In this document: positions 1 through 7,912 of the stretch, piece after piece
Layout of the letters: each line of letters starts with the position of its first letter
How positions within the stretch are numbered: the first letter of the stretch is position 1
From: Cupriavidus sp. MP-37
GTDB lineage: Bacteria; Pseudomonadota; Gammaproteobacteria; Burkholderiales; Burkholderiaceae
Length of the DNA: 64,000 bases
Assembly (NCBI RefSeq): GCF_020618415.1
Contig: NZ_CP085344.1
Location: forward strand, 2,751,001 to 2,815,000
Direction: 5' to 3'
The notes under the pieces: generated by a model
The model's database searches: none
What the model was told of the DNA's origin: nothing
The model's input: the letters and a program-made list of their open reading frames with translations, nothing else
Translations under genes and position numbers: made by a program

Positions 1-43
1 CACCCCCTGCCCCTCTCCCGCAAGCGGGAGAGGGGAGCAAACC
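1..43. repeat. REP palindrome, cut by window edge
   Basis: This is the right part of the REP family seen elsewhere in the window, with core CTCTCCCGCAAGCGGGAGAG followed by GGAGCAAACC. It lies just downstream of the carboxypeptidase gene. Any partner copy would be outside the window. Confidence 0.85.
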
Positions 44-54
44 GATCGCCGGCC

Positions 55-1188
55 TCAGCCCAGATAATCCAATATCGCCTGCAGCATCGCCGTCCCCAGC
101 AGCGCACTGCGCGCACCATTCCAGCCAACCGCCGGATCCGGCATATCAGCGTTGTCCTTGAACGGCATCTCCAGCGTCAGTGCCAGGCAGCCGAAGGTAT
201 GGCCGATGTACTTGGACGCCAGCTTGAGCGCATCGGCGTTGTACTTGCTGGCCGCGTAGCCGTGCACGTCCTGGAAGTCCGGCGAGGCCCGCTTGAAGGC
301 CTCGATAAAGCGCTGCTGCTCGCGCCGGCGCGCTTCGGTGAAGCCCGGCAGCATCTCGCTGCCGGCGACGAAGTTGTACGGCAGGCCCTCGTCGCCGTGG
401 ATATCGAAGAACATGTCGCAGCCGCTGGCCTCGATCGCGCGGCGCACATGGTAGACCTCGGGGCTGGTATCCGGGCTGGGCGCCATCCACTCGCGGTTCA
501 GGTTGGCGCCGGCGGCGTTGGTGCGCAGGTTGCCGCGCGCCGAGCCGTCGGGGTTCATGTTGGGCACGATATGGAACACCGCGCGCTCGAGCAGCTTGCG
601 CGCGACCGGATCGCCCGCCCACATGCCGGTGCCGGTCAGCCGCTGCAGCACGCCCTCGACAAACCACTCGGCCATGCTCTCGCCCGGGTGCTGGCGCGCG
701 ATCATCCAGATGGTCGACTTGCCCGGGCCGGGCTCGCCGACGGTGACGCGCGTCATGTCGCGCCCCTCGACGGTGCTGCCCAGGTGCGACAGCCGCGCCA
801 GCGGCGAGCGCTGGCAGCTTGCCAGCAGCGACAGGTGGCGCTCATCCGGATACGGCTCGAAATACGCGAACCAGATGCTGTCGTGCTCGGGCGTGACCTC
901 GACGGTCAGCACCTGGCCGTCGAAGCGCGTCGGCACGCGGAACCAGTTGGCGCGGTCGTACGACGCCACCGCGCGGTAGTCGCGCCAGCCGTCCGGATAG
1001 GTGCAGTCACCGGCGTTCAGGAAATGCATGCGGCAGGCCTGCCCGGCCGCACCCTGCAGGCGGAAATGGAACCACTGGCGGAAGTCGGCGTGCGAATCGG
1101 CACGGATGCGCAGGCGGATATCGTCGGCGCGGTCGAGCGCCTCGACTTCGATGGCGCCGGAATCGAAATGCGAAGAGATATGCAGCAT
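55..1188 (-). CDS. M14-family zinc carboxypeptidase
   Basis: A predicted 377-residue cytosolic metallopeptidase. The first ~130 residues form a beta-rich domain typical of the Nna1/AGTPBP-like branch of M14. The catalytic domain shows the zinc ligands HPGE (about residue 165) and the third ligand in FFDIHGDEG. It also has the substrate-binding NMNPDG and NLNREW segments and the catalytic glutamate in LTLEMPFKD. No signal peptide is visible. I chose the ATG at 1188 because the open frame continues upstream only as low-quality sequence antisense to yaaA. The family removes C-terminal residues from peptides; the substrate here is unknown. It is co-oriented with yaaA 38 bases upstream. Confidence 0.88.
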   Translation of the reverse strand: MLHISSHFDSGAIEVEALDRADDIRLRIRADSHADFRQWFHFRLQGAAGQACRMHFLNAGDCTYPDGWRDYRAVASYDRANWFRVPTRFDGQVLTVEVTPEHDSIWFAYFEPYPDERHLSLLASCQRSPLARLSHLGSTVEGRDMTRVTVGEPGPGKSTIWMIARQHPGESMAEWFVEGVLQRLTGTGMWAGDPVARKLLERAVFHIVPNMNPDGSARGNLRTNAAGANLNREWMAPSPDTSPEVYHVRRAIEASGCDMFFDIHGDEGLPYNFVAGSEMLPGFTEARRREQQRFIEAFKRASPDFQDVHGYAASKYNADALKLASKYIGHTFGCLALTLEMPFKDNADMPDPAVGWNGARSALLGTAMLQAILDYLG

Positions 1189-1226
1189 GGCTGGCGGGCT
1201 CGTGGCGAGGGTTTCGGGACGCGTTC

Positions 1227-2012
1227 TCAGTCTTCCAGGCGGCGGCGGAACACCCAGCGGGTCGCATCCGAGGCCGCCTTGTCGAAGGCATAGCCGTCTT
1301 CGGCGAAGCGCTTGAGTTTCTCCGGCTCGGTCACGCGGTGCGTCACCGCGTAGCGCGCCATGGTGCCGCGCGCCCGCTTGGCGTGGAACGAAATGATCTT
1401 GTAGCGGCCGCCCTTCCAGTCCTCGAACACCGGCGTGACGATGCGCGCCTGCAGCACCTTGGGCCGCACCACCTTGAAATACTCTTCCGAGGCCAGGTTG
1501 ACCAGCACCGGCGCGCCCTCCTGCCGGAGCCCGGCCATGTCGGCGTTGAGCATCTGCGTGACGTCGTCGCCCCAGAACGCGTACAGGTCCTTGCCGGCGG
1601 CATTGTCCAGGCGCGTGCCCATTTCGAGCCGGTACGGCTGCATCCAGTCCAGCGGGCGCAGCACGCCGTACAGGCCGGACAGGATGCGCAGGTGCTTCTG
1701 CGCAAAGGCAAGCTCTTCGGGCGCCAGCGATTTCGCGTCGAGGCCGTCGTAGACATCGCCGTTGAAGGCCAGCACCGCCTGCTTGCTGTTGGCCGCGGTG
1801 AACGTCGGCGACCAGTCGGCGTAGCGCGTCACGTTGAGCACCGCGAGCTTGTCGGAGATGTCCATCAGCGCGCCCACGTCCTGCGGCGCCAGCCGGCGCA
1901 GGCGCTCGATCAGCGCGGCGGAACGGTCGATGAAGCGCGGCAGCGTGTGGGTCTTGATGCGGGCGGGAGTCTCGTAGTCCAGCGACTTGGCGGGAGACAA
2001 AACGATGAGCAT
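1227..2012 (-). CDS. yaaA: Peroxide stress protein YaaA (DUF328)
   Basis: A 261-residue protein with the family N-terminus [14 protein letters not shown], the central [22 protein letters not shown] segment split over a helical region, and a C-terminal basic stretch. In Escherichia coli, YaaA is induced by OxyR and limits intracellular free iron during hydrogen peroxide stress. The length matches the family (about 257-260). It starts 49 bases from the divergent PIN-domain gene, so both promoters must share that short gap. No OxyR site was resolved by eye. Confidence 0.92.
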   Translation of the reverse strand: MLIVLSPAKSLDYETPARIKTHTLPRFIDRSAALIERLRRLAPQDVGALMDISDKLAVLNVTRYADWSPTFTAANSKQAVLAFNGDVYDGLDAKSLAPEELAFAQKHLRILSGLYGVLRPLDWMQPYRLEMGTRLDNAAGKDLYAFWGDDVTQMLNADMAGLRQEGAPVLVNLASEEYFKVVRPKVLQARIVTPVFEDWKGGRYKIISFHAKRARGTMARYAVTHRVTEPEKLKRFAEDGYAFDKAASDATRWVFRRRLED

Positions 2013-2061
2013 GGCAAAATCGCGGCATTAGCCAAGGACAAACCAGCCCAGATTGTAGCGA

Positions 2062-2595
2062 ATGCGCCTCGACACCACCGCAACCAACCCGCCCGCCGGC
2101 ACCTCCGACCGGCCCGCCGGCGTCACATCTGCGCCGCGCGTGGTGCTCGACTCCAATATCTGGGTCGACCTGCTGGTGTTCCAGGACCCGCACGTCGAGC
2201 CGATCCGCGCCGCGCTGGAAGCCGGCACCATCGCCCCGGTGATCCGCGCCGACTGCCGCGAGGAACTGCGCCGGGTGCTGGCCTATCCGCAATTTGCCCG
2301 CTTCGACGTCGATATCGGCGCGGCGCTGGCCACCGTCGACCGCCTCGCGCGCCTGGAAGCGGCGCCGCCGCAGGCCGACAGCGACGCGATTCGCCTGCCG
2401 CGCTGCAAGGACACCGACGACCAGAAGTTCGTCGAGCTGGCCCACTTTGCCGGCGCCGCCTGCCTGGTATCGAAGGACAAGGCGGTGCTCAAGCTGCGCA
2501 GCCGGCTGCGCCGCAGCAGTGGCGTCGAGGTGATGACGCCGCCGGCCTTCGGCGCCTGGCTGGCCACGCTGGACCCGGCCGCCGATCCGCGTTAG
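2062..2595 (+). CDS. PIN-domain protein, COG1569-type putative toxin
   Basis: A 177-residue protein. After a ~25-residue Pro/Thr-rich leader, a PIN fold begins at VVLDSNIWVDLL. Acidic residues that would bind metal appear in DSN, in REELRRVL and in DTDDQKFVEL. PIN proteins are Mg2+-dependent ribonucleases and many are toxins of toxin-antitoxin pairs. No small antitoxin-like gene lies next to it: upstream is divergent yaaA and downstream is an aminotransferase. It may therefore be an orphan or a housekeeping nuclease. The family call is firm; the toxin role is only inherited from the family name. Confidence 0.82.
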   Translation: MRLDTTATNPPAGTSDRPAGVTSAPRVVLDSNIWVDLLVFQDPHVEPIRAALEAGTIAPVIRADCREELRRVLAYPQFARFDVDIGAALATVDRLARLEAAPPQADSDAIRLPRCKDTDDQKFVELAHFAGAACLVSKDKAVLKLRSRLRRSSGVEVMTPPAFGAWLATLDPAADPR

Positions 2596-2691
2596 GGCCG
2601 ATCCGCTTTAGAATGGCGGCTCGCGGCGCCGCGCTGCGCGCTGCCGCACGCCTGACCGCCTACCGTTCCCATCGCATCGACACCCTGCCCC

Positions 2692-3864
2692 ATGTCCGCA
2701 GACACCACGCTCGCCCCACTGACGCCGCCGCCGTCGCGCCTGCCCGGCGTCGGCACCACCATCTTTACCGTGATGTCGGCGCTTGCCGCCGAAAAGAACG
2801 CGGTCAACCTGGGCCAGGGCTTCCCGGACTTCGACTGCGACCCCAGCATCGTCGATGCGGTCGCCGGCGCCATGCGCGCCGGCCATAACCAGTACCCGCC
2901 GATGGCGGGCGTGCCGCGCCTGCGCCAGGCCATCGCCGCCAAGATCGCCAGCCTGTATGGCCACCAGTACAGCTGGGACACCGAGATCACGGTCACCGCG
3001 GGCGCCACCCAGGGCATCCTGACCGCGATCCTGTGCGCGGTGCATCCGGGCGACGAAGTCATCGTGCTGGAGCCGTGCTACGACAGCTACCTGCCCGCGA
3101 TCGAACTGGCCGGCGCCACCGCGGTGCCGGTCGCGCTGGAAGCGCCGGCGTTCCGCGTGCCCTTCGACAAGCTCGCCGCCGCGATCACGCCGCGCACGCG
3201 CATGATCCTCGTCAACACGCCGCACAACCCCACCGGCACGATCTGGCGCGCGGCCGACATGGACCAGCTGGCGCAGATCCTCGCCGGCACCGACATCCTG
3301 CTGCTGTCGGACGAGGTCTACGAGCATATGGTCTACGACGGCCAGCAGCATGAATCGGTGTCGCGCCACCCGGAGCTGGCGCGCCGCAGCTTCGTCATCT
3401 CCAGCTTCGGCAAGACTTATCACGTGACCGGCTGGAAGGTCGGCTACGTCGCCGCGCCCGCCGCGCTGATGGCCGAGTTCCGCAAGGTGCACCAGTTCAA
3501 CGTGTTCACGGTGAATACGCCGGTGCAGCACGGCCTGGCCGACTACATGGCCGATCCCGCCCCCTACCTGCAGCTGCCGGCGTTCTACCAGGCCAAGCGC
3601 GATTTTTTCCGTGCGGGGCTGGCGGGCTCGCGCTTCAAGCTGCTGCCGTCGGACGGCACGTATTTCCAGTGCGTCGATTATTCCGCCATTTCAGACCTGA
3701 GCGAGGCCGACTTCGCCATGTGGCTGACACGCGAGATCGGCGTGGCCGCGATTCCGGTCTCGGCGTTTTACTCGCAGCCGCGTGAATCGGGCGTGGTGCG
3801 GTTCTGCTTCGCGAAGAAGGAAGAGACGCTGGCGTTGGCGCTGGATAGGTTGGGGAAGCATTGA
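2692..3864 (+). CDS. PLP-dependent class I/II aminotransferase (YbdL/methionine aminotransferase-like)
   Basis: A 390-residue fold-type I aminotransferase. The N-terminus has VNLGQGFPDFDC, typical of the kynurenine/methionine aminotransferase branch. NTPHNPTGT and LSDEVYEHMVYDG form the cofactor pocket. SSFGKTYHVTGWKVGY carries the Schiff-base lysine, and VRFCFAKK ends the small domain. YbdL-type enzymes transaminate methionine with 2-oxo acids. The start ATG at 2692 is close to the family N-terminus. It is 96 bases downstream of the PIN gene and followed by a clear terminator. Confidence 0.9.
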   Translation: MSADTTLAPLTPPPSRLPGVGTTIFTVMSALAAEKNAVNLGQGFPDFDCDPSIVDAVAGAMRAGHNQYPPMAGVPRLRQAIAAKIASLYGHQYSWDTEITVTAGATQGILTAILCAVHPGDEVIVLEPCYDSYLPAIELAGATAVPVALEAPAFRVPFDKLAAAITPRTRMILVNTPHNPTGTIWRAADMDQLAQILAGTDILLLSDEVYEHMVYDGQQHESVSRHPELARRSFVISSFGKTYHVTGWKVGYVAAPAALMAEFRKVHQFNVFTVNTPVQHGLADYMADPAPYLQLPAFYQAKRDFFRAGLAGSRFKLLPSDGTYFQCVDYSAISDLSEADFAMWLTREIGVAAIPVSAFYSQPRESGVVRFCFAKKEETLALALDRLGKH

Positions 3865-3875
3865 AGTGAAATGGG

Positions 3876-3901
3876 AACGCCCGCAGACTGCGGGCGTTTT
3901 T
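3876..3901 (+). terminator. Rho-independent terminator of aminotransferase gene
   Basis: A perfect 9-bp stem AACGCCCGC / GCGGGCGTT with a 5-base loop is followed by a T-run, 11 bases after the stop codon. Confidence 0.85.
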
Positions 3902-3930
3902 GCAGGTGGGAGTTCTCTCGCAAGCCGCTG

Positions 3931-3977
3931 GTTTGCTTCCCTCTCCCGCGCGCGGGAGAGGGGCCGGGGGTGAGGGC
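3931..3977 (-). repeat. REP palindrome, first of a pair
   Basis: Core CTCTCCCGCGCGCGGGAGAG, followed on the plus strand by GGGGGTGAGGGC. It is inverted relative to the split copy that starts at 4021. The 43-base linker contains, on the minus strand, GGAGCATCAACGAAGT, which recurs between other REP pairs in this window. Confidence 0.85.
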
Positions 3978-4020
3978 AGGCGGTGGCATGCCGACGACCT
4001 TTACTTCGTTGATGCTCCGG

Positions 4021-4036
4021 CCCTCACCCCAACCCT
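4021..4036 (+). repeat. Left half of REP interrupted by the insertion sequence
   Basis: CCCTCACCCCAACCCT is the left flank of a REP whose right half resumes at 5475. Joining 4036 to 5475 restores the consensus found at 10661-10698 and 24610-24653. Confidence 0.88.
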
Positions 4037-4039
4037 TAT

Positions 4040-4052
4040 ATGAACACCGCCC
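4040..4052 (+). repeat. Subterminal inverted repeat, transposase-distal end
   Basis: ATGAACACCGCCC, an exact reverse complement of 5455-5467. Confidence 0.92.
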
Positions 4053-4316
4053 CGGTTGCAAGGTTTTGGAACCAGCTTGACGTCGCAGGATGGGGCTGCT
4101 GCCTTATATCCGGCCTGGAGCGAGTACTTGTTCTCGCGGGCCACAATGGAAGCTGCTGAGAACCGTCCTCAATCTCTCGCCACGGGCTTGTAAGCCGCTT
4201 GGGTTGGGGCAGGTTTGGGTTCCCACGGTCCTACCTGTTTCGTCATTGCTGTTTCTTGCCTGTGCAGCCGTGAAGGTTAATCAAGCGCTGGTTAAGGGAA
4301 GGTGATGCCCCCCGGC
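4053..4316 (-). ncRNA. Candidate seek/bridge guide RNA region of the IS1111-type element
   Basis: This ~264-base non-coding stretch lies between the transposase stop and the terminal repeat. In IS1111 elements the guide RNA is known to come from the non-coding region downstream of the transposase. The minus-strand transcript would contain CCCCAACCC (complement of 4201-4209), identical to the target bases next to the insertion point. About 20 bases further along it has GCGAGAGA (complement of 4173-4180), which is 7 of 8 identical to the other side of the REP. RNA ends and fold are not established here; the call is inference from position and these matches. Confidence 0.5.
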
Positions 4317-5339
4317 TCAGGCCGGGCGCAAGCTCACATGTCCGGGATCGTATTGGCGCCCATGGGCCATTAATGCCCAGGCTGTCCGGGCGATCTTGTT
4401 GGCCAGCGCCACGACCACCACGTTCTTGGGGCGCCGCTGCAGCATGGACAGTGCCCAGGCCGGCGGATGTTTGGTGCGCGTGAGCATCGTGCGTCCGGCG
4501 TTGACCAACTGTCGTCGCACGTAAGCGTCGCCGCGCTTGCTGATGTGACCGAGCCGTACGTTGCCGCCCGTGCCGGTCTGCGCGGGAACCAGTCCCAGGC
4601 TTGCAGCGAAGGCTCTGCCTGAGCGGAAGGCCTGGGCACAGCCCATGGTCGCGACCAAGGCGGTGGCGGTAATGGGGCCGACGCCGGGAATCTTCTCCAC
4701 GATCTGCGCGGCCGGATCAGACCTCAGCCATTCCTGGAGGTCACGCTCAACCAGTTGGATCTGTTCGTCGAGTTCGCGCAGCGCACAGACCTGCCGCTCC
4801 AGCGCGCGCATCAACAAGGGCGGTACGACCTGAGCGACCTCAGCCCAGCGCTGGCGCAGCTCGGCCCGGAAGGCCAGCCGCCCCGTGCGGAAGTGCAGGC
4901 CATATTCGCCCAGCAGCCCGCGCATCTGGTTGCTCTGCCGGGTGCGCGTCTTGACCAGCCCGTCCCGTATACGATGCAACGAGAGCACAGCCTGCTGCGC
5001 TTCGGTCTTGACCGACACGACCGGCATGTCGGGTTGCCGGGCTGCAGTCCAGATGGCTCGGGCGTCCGCCGCGTCGTTCTTGTTCGTACGCACGAAGGCG
5101 CGTACGTAACCCGGGTTGAGCAACACCACTTCGTGGCCAAGGCTCTGGATCTTGCGCGCCCACCAGTGGGCACCGCCACAGGCCTCCAGTGCGATCTGCC
5201 CAGGCTGGCAATTGGACAGGAATTCGATGAGCGCGGTGCGGCTGAATCGCCGGTTCTGGGGCTTCCCCGTAATGGGGTCTATCCAGTACATCTGGAACAC
5301 TGTCTTTGCAATGTCCAGCCCATATGTCATAGCATTCAT
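4317..5339 (-). CDS. IS110/IS1111-type DEDD transposase
   Basis: A 340-residue recombinase. The N-terminal RuvC-like DEDD domain shows GLDIAKTVF, then EACGGAHWWAR, then NKNDAADARAIW. The C-terminal Tnp20 domain shows IPGVGPITATALVA, followed by GRAFAASLGLVP and ISKRGDAYVRRQLVNAG, which contains the serine-bearing helix region. IS110 enzymes excise the element as a circle and reinsert it by guide-RNA-directed recombination. I chose the ATG at 5339 because GAGGAGA sits just upstream; an upstream in-frame extension to 5390 lacks such a site. The gene is intact, so the element may be active. Confidence 0.92.
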   Translation of the reverse strand: MNAMTYGLDIAKTVFQMYWIDPITGKPQNRRFSRTALIEFLSNCQPGQIALEACGGAHWWARKIQSLGHEVVLLNPGYVRAFVRTNKNDAADARAIWTAARQPDMPVVSVKTEAQQAVLSLHRIRDGLVKTRTRQSNQMRGLLGEYGLHFRTGRLAFRAELRQRWAEVAQVVPPLLMRALERQVCALRELDEQIQLVERDLQEWLRSDPAAQIVEKIPGVGPITATALVATMGCAQAFRSGRAFAASLGLVPAQTGTGGNVRLGHISKRGDAYVRRQLVNAGRTMLTRTKHPPAWALSMLQRRPKNVVVVALANKIARTAWALMAHGRQYDPGHVSLRPA

Positions 5340-5454
5340 TTGGGCTCTCCTCGACCTTGAGTGTTGGATCGAACTTTCACTCTGGCACATCGATGCCGTC
5401 GGTCAAGCGAGAGCCCCTTTGTTTTCTAGGCCGCGGCCTGGCTTGGCGGTAGAT

Positions 5455-5467
5455 GGGCGGTGTTCAT
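5455..5467 (-). repeat. Subterminal inverted repeat, transposase-proximal end
   Basis: GGGCGGTGTTCAT, an exact reverse complement of 4040-4052. Confidence 0.92.
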
Positions 5468-5474
5468 TCCATCT

Positions 5475-5500
5475 CTCCCGCAAGCGGGAGAGGGAGCACA
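5475..5500 (+). repeat. Right half of the interrupted REP
   Basis: CTCCCGCAAGCGGGAGAGGG continues the REP broken at 4036 by the insertion sequence. It ends 20 bases before the glutathione transferase stop codon. Confidence 0.88.
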
Positions 5501-5519
5501 CAAGTGGTAGTCGAACCGA

Positions 5520-6164
5520 TTACTTCCTGCTCCGGCTCATCATCAACTCAGTATTCGCCTTGCGGTCCGCATTGACCTTCTGCACCGACTCGCGCTGCGA
5601 CAGCGTCTTCAGGTAGTCCTTGACCGGCAGGTCCGCCAGCATGTCGGTGCCGTAGATGATCTTGGTGCACGACGACACCAGCGGCAGGTGCGCCGCTGCA
5701 GCGCAATCGGCCAGCGTGAAGGTATCGCCGGCGATATACGGCGAGAACTTCGCCAGCGTGGCGAAGGCGGGGATATAGCGGCTCAGCAGCTTGTGCTGGC
5801 GCTCCTTGACGTTGTCGCTGACCTTGCCGCCGAAGAACGCCTCCGGGTACAGCTCGCGCGCGGTCAGTTCCAGGTAGAGCTCCAGGAACACGATGAGCTC
5901 GCGCACCTTGGCCGCCTGGTACGGGTCGGCCGGCAGCAGCGGCGTCTGCGGATAGGCCGCTTCCACGTATTCGGCGATGGCTTCGGACTCGCACAGCGGG
6001 CCGGATTCGGTGATGATGTAGGGCACCTTGCCCGCGGGCGTGGCCGCCGGGTCGGTCTCGCCGATCCAGGCCAGCACCTCTTCGAACGGCACGTTCTTTT
6101 CCAGCAGCGCCAGCTTCACTTTGTTGTAGTAGTTGCTGGCGGCAAATCCGCAGAGCTTCAGCAT
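5520..6164 (-). CDS. Glutathione S-transferase family protein
   Basis: A 214-residue cytosolic protein. The thioredoxin-like N-terminal domain starts MLKLCGFAASNYYNKVKLAL, with the cis-proline GKVPYI and the glutathione-binding CESEAIAEY (about residues 60-70). The all-helical C-terminal domain includes FTLADCAAAAHL, the usual helix-6 capping motif. The start at 6164 is preceded by GGAG and fits the family N-terminus; the open frame extends further without support. The gene is divergent from the 3-hydroxyacyl-CoA dehydrogenase gene across 183 bases. The substrate is unknown. Confidence 0.9.
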   Translation of the reverse strand: MLKLCGFAASNYYNKVKLALLEKNVPFEEVLAWIGETDPAATPAGKVPYIITESGPLCESEAIAEYVEAAYPQTPLLPADPYQAAKVRELIVFLELYLELTARELYPEAFFGGKVSDNVKERQHKLLSRYIPAFATLAKFSPYIAGDTFTLADCAAAAHLPLVSSCTKIIYGTDMLADLPVKDYLKTLSQRESVQKVNADRKANTELMMSRSRK

Positions 6165-6347
6165 GTCGTCTGTCTCCGTTATGGGAAGGGTCCCCGCGTT
6201 GCAACGCGTGGTGCGGGGATTGTGGACCATCCGGCGTCTGCAATGTACCGGCTGGCCGATCAGCGCACGCGGCCTGCCCTGCCGGTCTGTCGCGGAAGGT
6301 GCAAAAAACGTACGATCGTGCTAATTTAACCACAACTTTTGGGACGA

Positions 6348-7874
6348 ATGATGAGCACTTTCACCATCGATACGCTGGGTATCGTCGGCACCGGCGCCAT
6401 GGGCCGGGGCATCGCGCAGATCGCCGCGCAGGCAGGCCTGACCGTCAACCTGTACGACGCCAACCCGCAGGCGGTGGAAGCCGCGCGCAAGTATCTGCAG
6501 GACACGCTGGCCAAGCTGGCCGACAAGGGCAAGCTCAGCGCCGCCGACGCCGAGGCCACGCTGGCCCGCGTCAAGCCCTGCGGCGCGCTCGAAGATCTGG
6601 CCGGCTGCGACATGGTGCTCGAAGCCATCGTCGAGAAGCTGGAAGTCAAGCGCGACCTGATCGCAAAGCTGGAAGCGATCCTGCGCGAGGACGCCATCAT
6701 CGCCTCGAACACCTCGTCGCTGTCGATCACCGCGATCGCCGTGGGCGCGAAGTATCCGGGCCGCATCGCCGGCTACCACTTCTTCAACCCGGTGCCGCTG
6801 ATGAAGGTGGTCGAGGTCATCGACGGCCTGTCGGGCAATCCGGCGGTGGGCGATGCGCTGATGGCGCTGTCGCGCCGCATGGGCCATACGCCGGTGCGCT
6901 GCAAGGACATGCCCGGCTTTATCGTCAACCATGCCGGCCGCGGCATGAATATCGAAGGCCTGAAGGTCGCGCAGGAAGGCGTGGCCGAGTTTGCCGATAT
7001 CGACAACATCATGCGCGAGCAGGCCGGCTTCCGCATGGGGCCGTTCGAGCTGATGGACCTGACCGGGCTGGATGTGTCGCACCCGGTGATGGAATCGATC
7101 TACAACCAGTTCTACCAGGAACCGCGCTACCGTCCGTCGCCGATCACCGCGATCCGCGCGGTCGGCGGGCTGATCGGGCGCAAGGCCGGGGCCGGCTTCT
7201 ATGCCTACGCCGATGGCCAGAAGCAGGTGCCGGCCGCCGCCGCGGTGCCGGGCGCGCGCCCGTCGAGCGTATGGGTCAGCCACGCCAGCGAGCGCGGCCA
7301 TGCCATGGTGACCAAGCTGCTGGGCGCGCTCGGCGTGACGCCGGAAGGCGGCAACCAGCCCTCGGCCGACGCGCTGATCATCGTCACCCCGCTGGGCCTG
7401 GACGCCACCACCAGCGCGCTGCAGCAGGGCCTGGACCCGGCCCGCACCGTCGCCATCGACACGCTGCTGCCGTTCGAGGCCACCAAGCGACGCACGCTGA
7501 TGACCACGCCGGCCACCAGCGCAGCCGCGCGCGATGCCGCGCATGGCTTGTTCGCCAGCGACGGCGTACCGGTCACGGTGATCCGCGACTCGGCCGGTTT
7601 TGTGGCCCAGCGCGTGCTCTGCTGCATCATCAATATCGCCAGCGATATCGCGCAGCAGCGCATCGCCACGCCGGCCGACATCGACCTCGCCGTGAACCTC
7701 GGCCTGGGCTACCCGAAGGGCCCGCTGGCGCTCGGCGACGCGGTCGGCCCGCAGCTGGTGCTGGAGACGCTGCGCAACATGGCAGCGCTGACCGGCGACA
7801 TGCGCTACCGTCCGAGCCCGTGGCTGTGGCGCCGTGCCGGCCTGGGCCTGTCGCTGCTGGCCGAAGAGCAGTAA
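6348..7874 (+). CDS. 3-hydroxyacyl-CoA dehydrogenase, PaaH-like
   Basis: A 508-residue NAD-dependent dehydrogenase that oxidises 3-hydroxyacyl-CoA to 3-oxoacyl-CoA. The Rossmann motif GIVGTGAMGRGIAQIAAQAG sits at the N-terminus. SNTSSLSIT and GYHFFNPVPLMKVVEV carry the catalytic region, and GFIVNHAGRGMNIEG starts the C-terminal 3HCDH domain. A second 3HCDH unit follows (VAQRVLCCIINIASDIAQ, near residue 420), giving the ~500-residue layout of the phenylacetate-pathway enzyme PaaH/PaaC. No other paa genes are nearby, so general beta-oxidation is equally likely. Two ATGs occur in tandem at 6348 and 6351. The downstream neighbour is an enoyl-CoA hydratase. Confidence 0.88.
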   Translation: MMSTFTIDTLGIVGTGAMGRGIAQIAAQAGLTVNLYDANPQAVEAARKYLQDTLAKLADKGKLSAADAEATLARVKPCGALEDLAGCDMVLEAIVEKLEVKRDLIAKLEAILREDAIIASNTSSLSITAIAVGAKYPGRIAGYHFFNPVPLMKVVEVIDGLSGNPAVGDALMALSRRMGHTPVRCKDMPGFIVNHAGRGMNIEGLKVAQEGVAEFADIDNIMREQAGFRMGPFELMDLTGLDVSHPVMESIYNQFYQEPRYRPSPITAIRAVGGLIGRKAGAGFYAYADGQKQVPAAAAVPGARPSSVWVSHASERGHAMVTKLLGALGVTPEGGNQPSADALIIVTPLGLDATTSALQQGLDPARTVAIDTLLPFEATKRRTLMTTPATSAAARDAAHGLFASDGVPVTVIRDSAGFVAQRVLCCIINIASDIAQQRIATPADIDLAVNLGLGYPKGPLALGDAVGPQLVLETLRNMAALTGDMRYRPSPWLWRRAGLGLSLLAEEQ

Positions 7875-7912
7875 CCGGCCGTCGTCCGCCCCACCCCACC
7901 GAGCCCCCGCCC

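Larger units (their letters stand above)
4037..5474 (-). mobile_element. IS110 family, IS1111-type insertion sequence in a REP
   Basis: The element is about 1438 bp and holds one DEDD transposase. Perfect 13-bp inverted repeats lie near, not at, the ends: ATGAACACCGCCC at 4040-4052 and its complement at 5455-5467. Outside them are 3 bp (4037-4039) on the side downstream of the transposase and 7 bp (5468-5474) on the upstream side. Asymmetric subterminal repeats with 7 and 3 external bases are the described layout of IS1111-type elements, which prefer palindromic targets. No target duplication is seen; exact boundaries may shift by 1-2 bases because of shared CT residues. Confidence 0.9.

Noticed and set aside
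1189..2445. In-frame N-terminal extension of the carboxypeptidase gene
   Set aside because: It would run antisense-overlapping through yaaA on the same strand and the PIN gene region; the sequence lacks domain features and the ATG at 1188 gives the normal family N-terminus.
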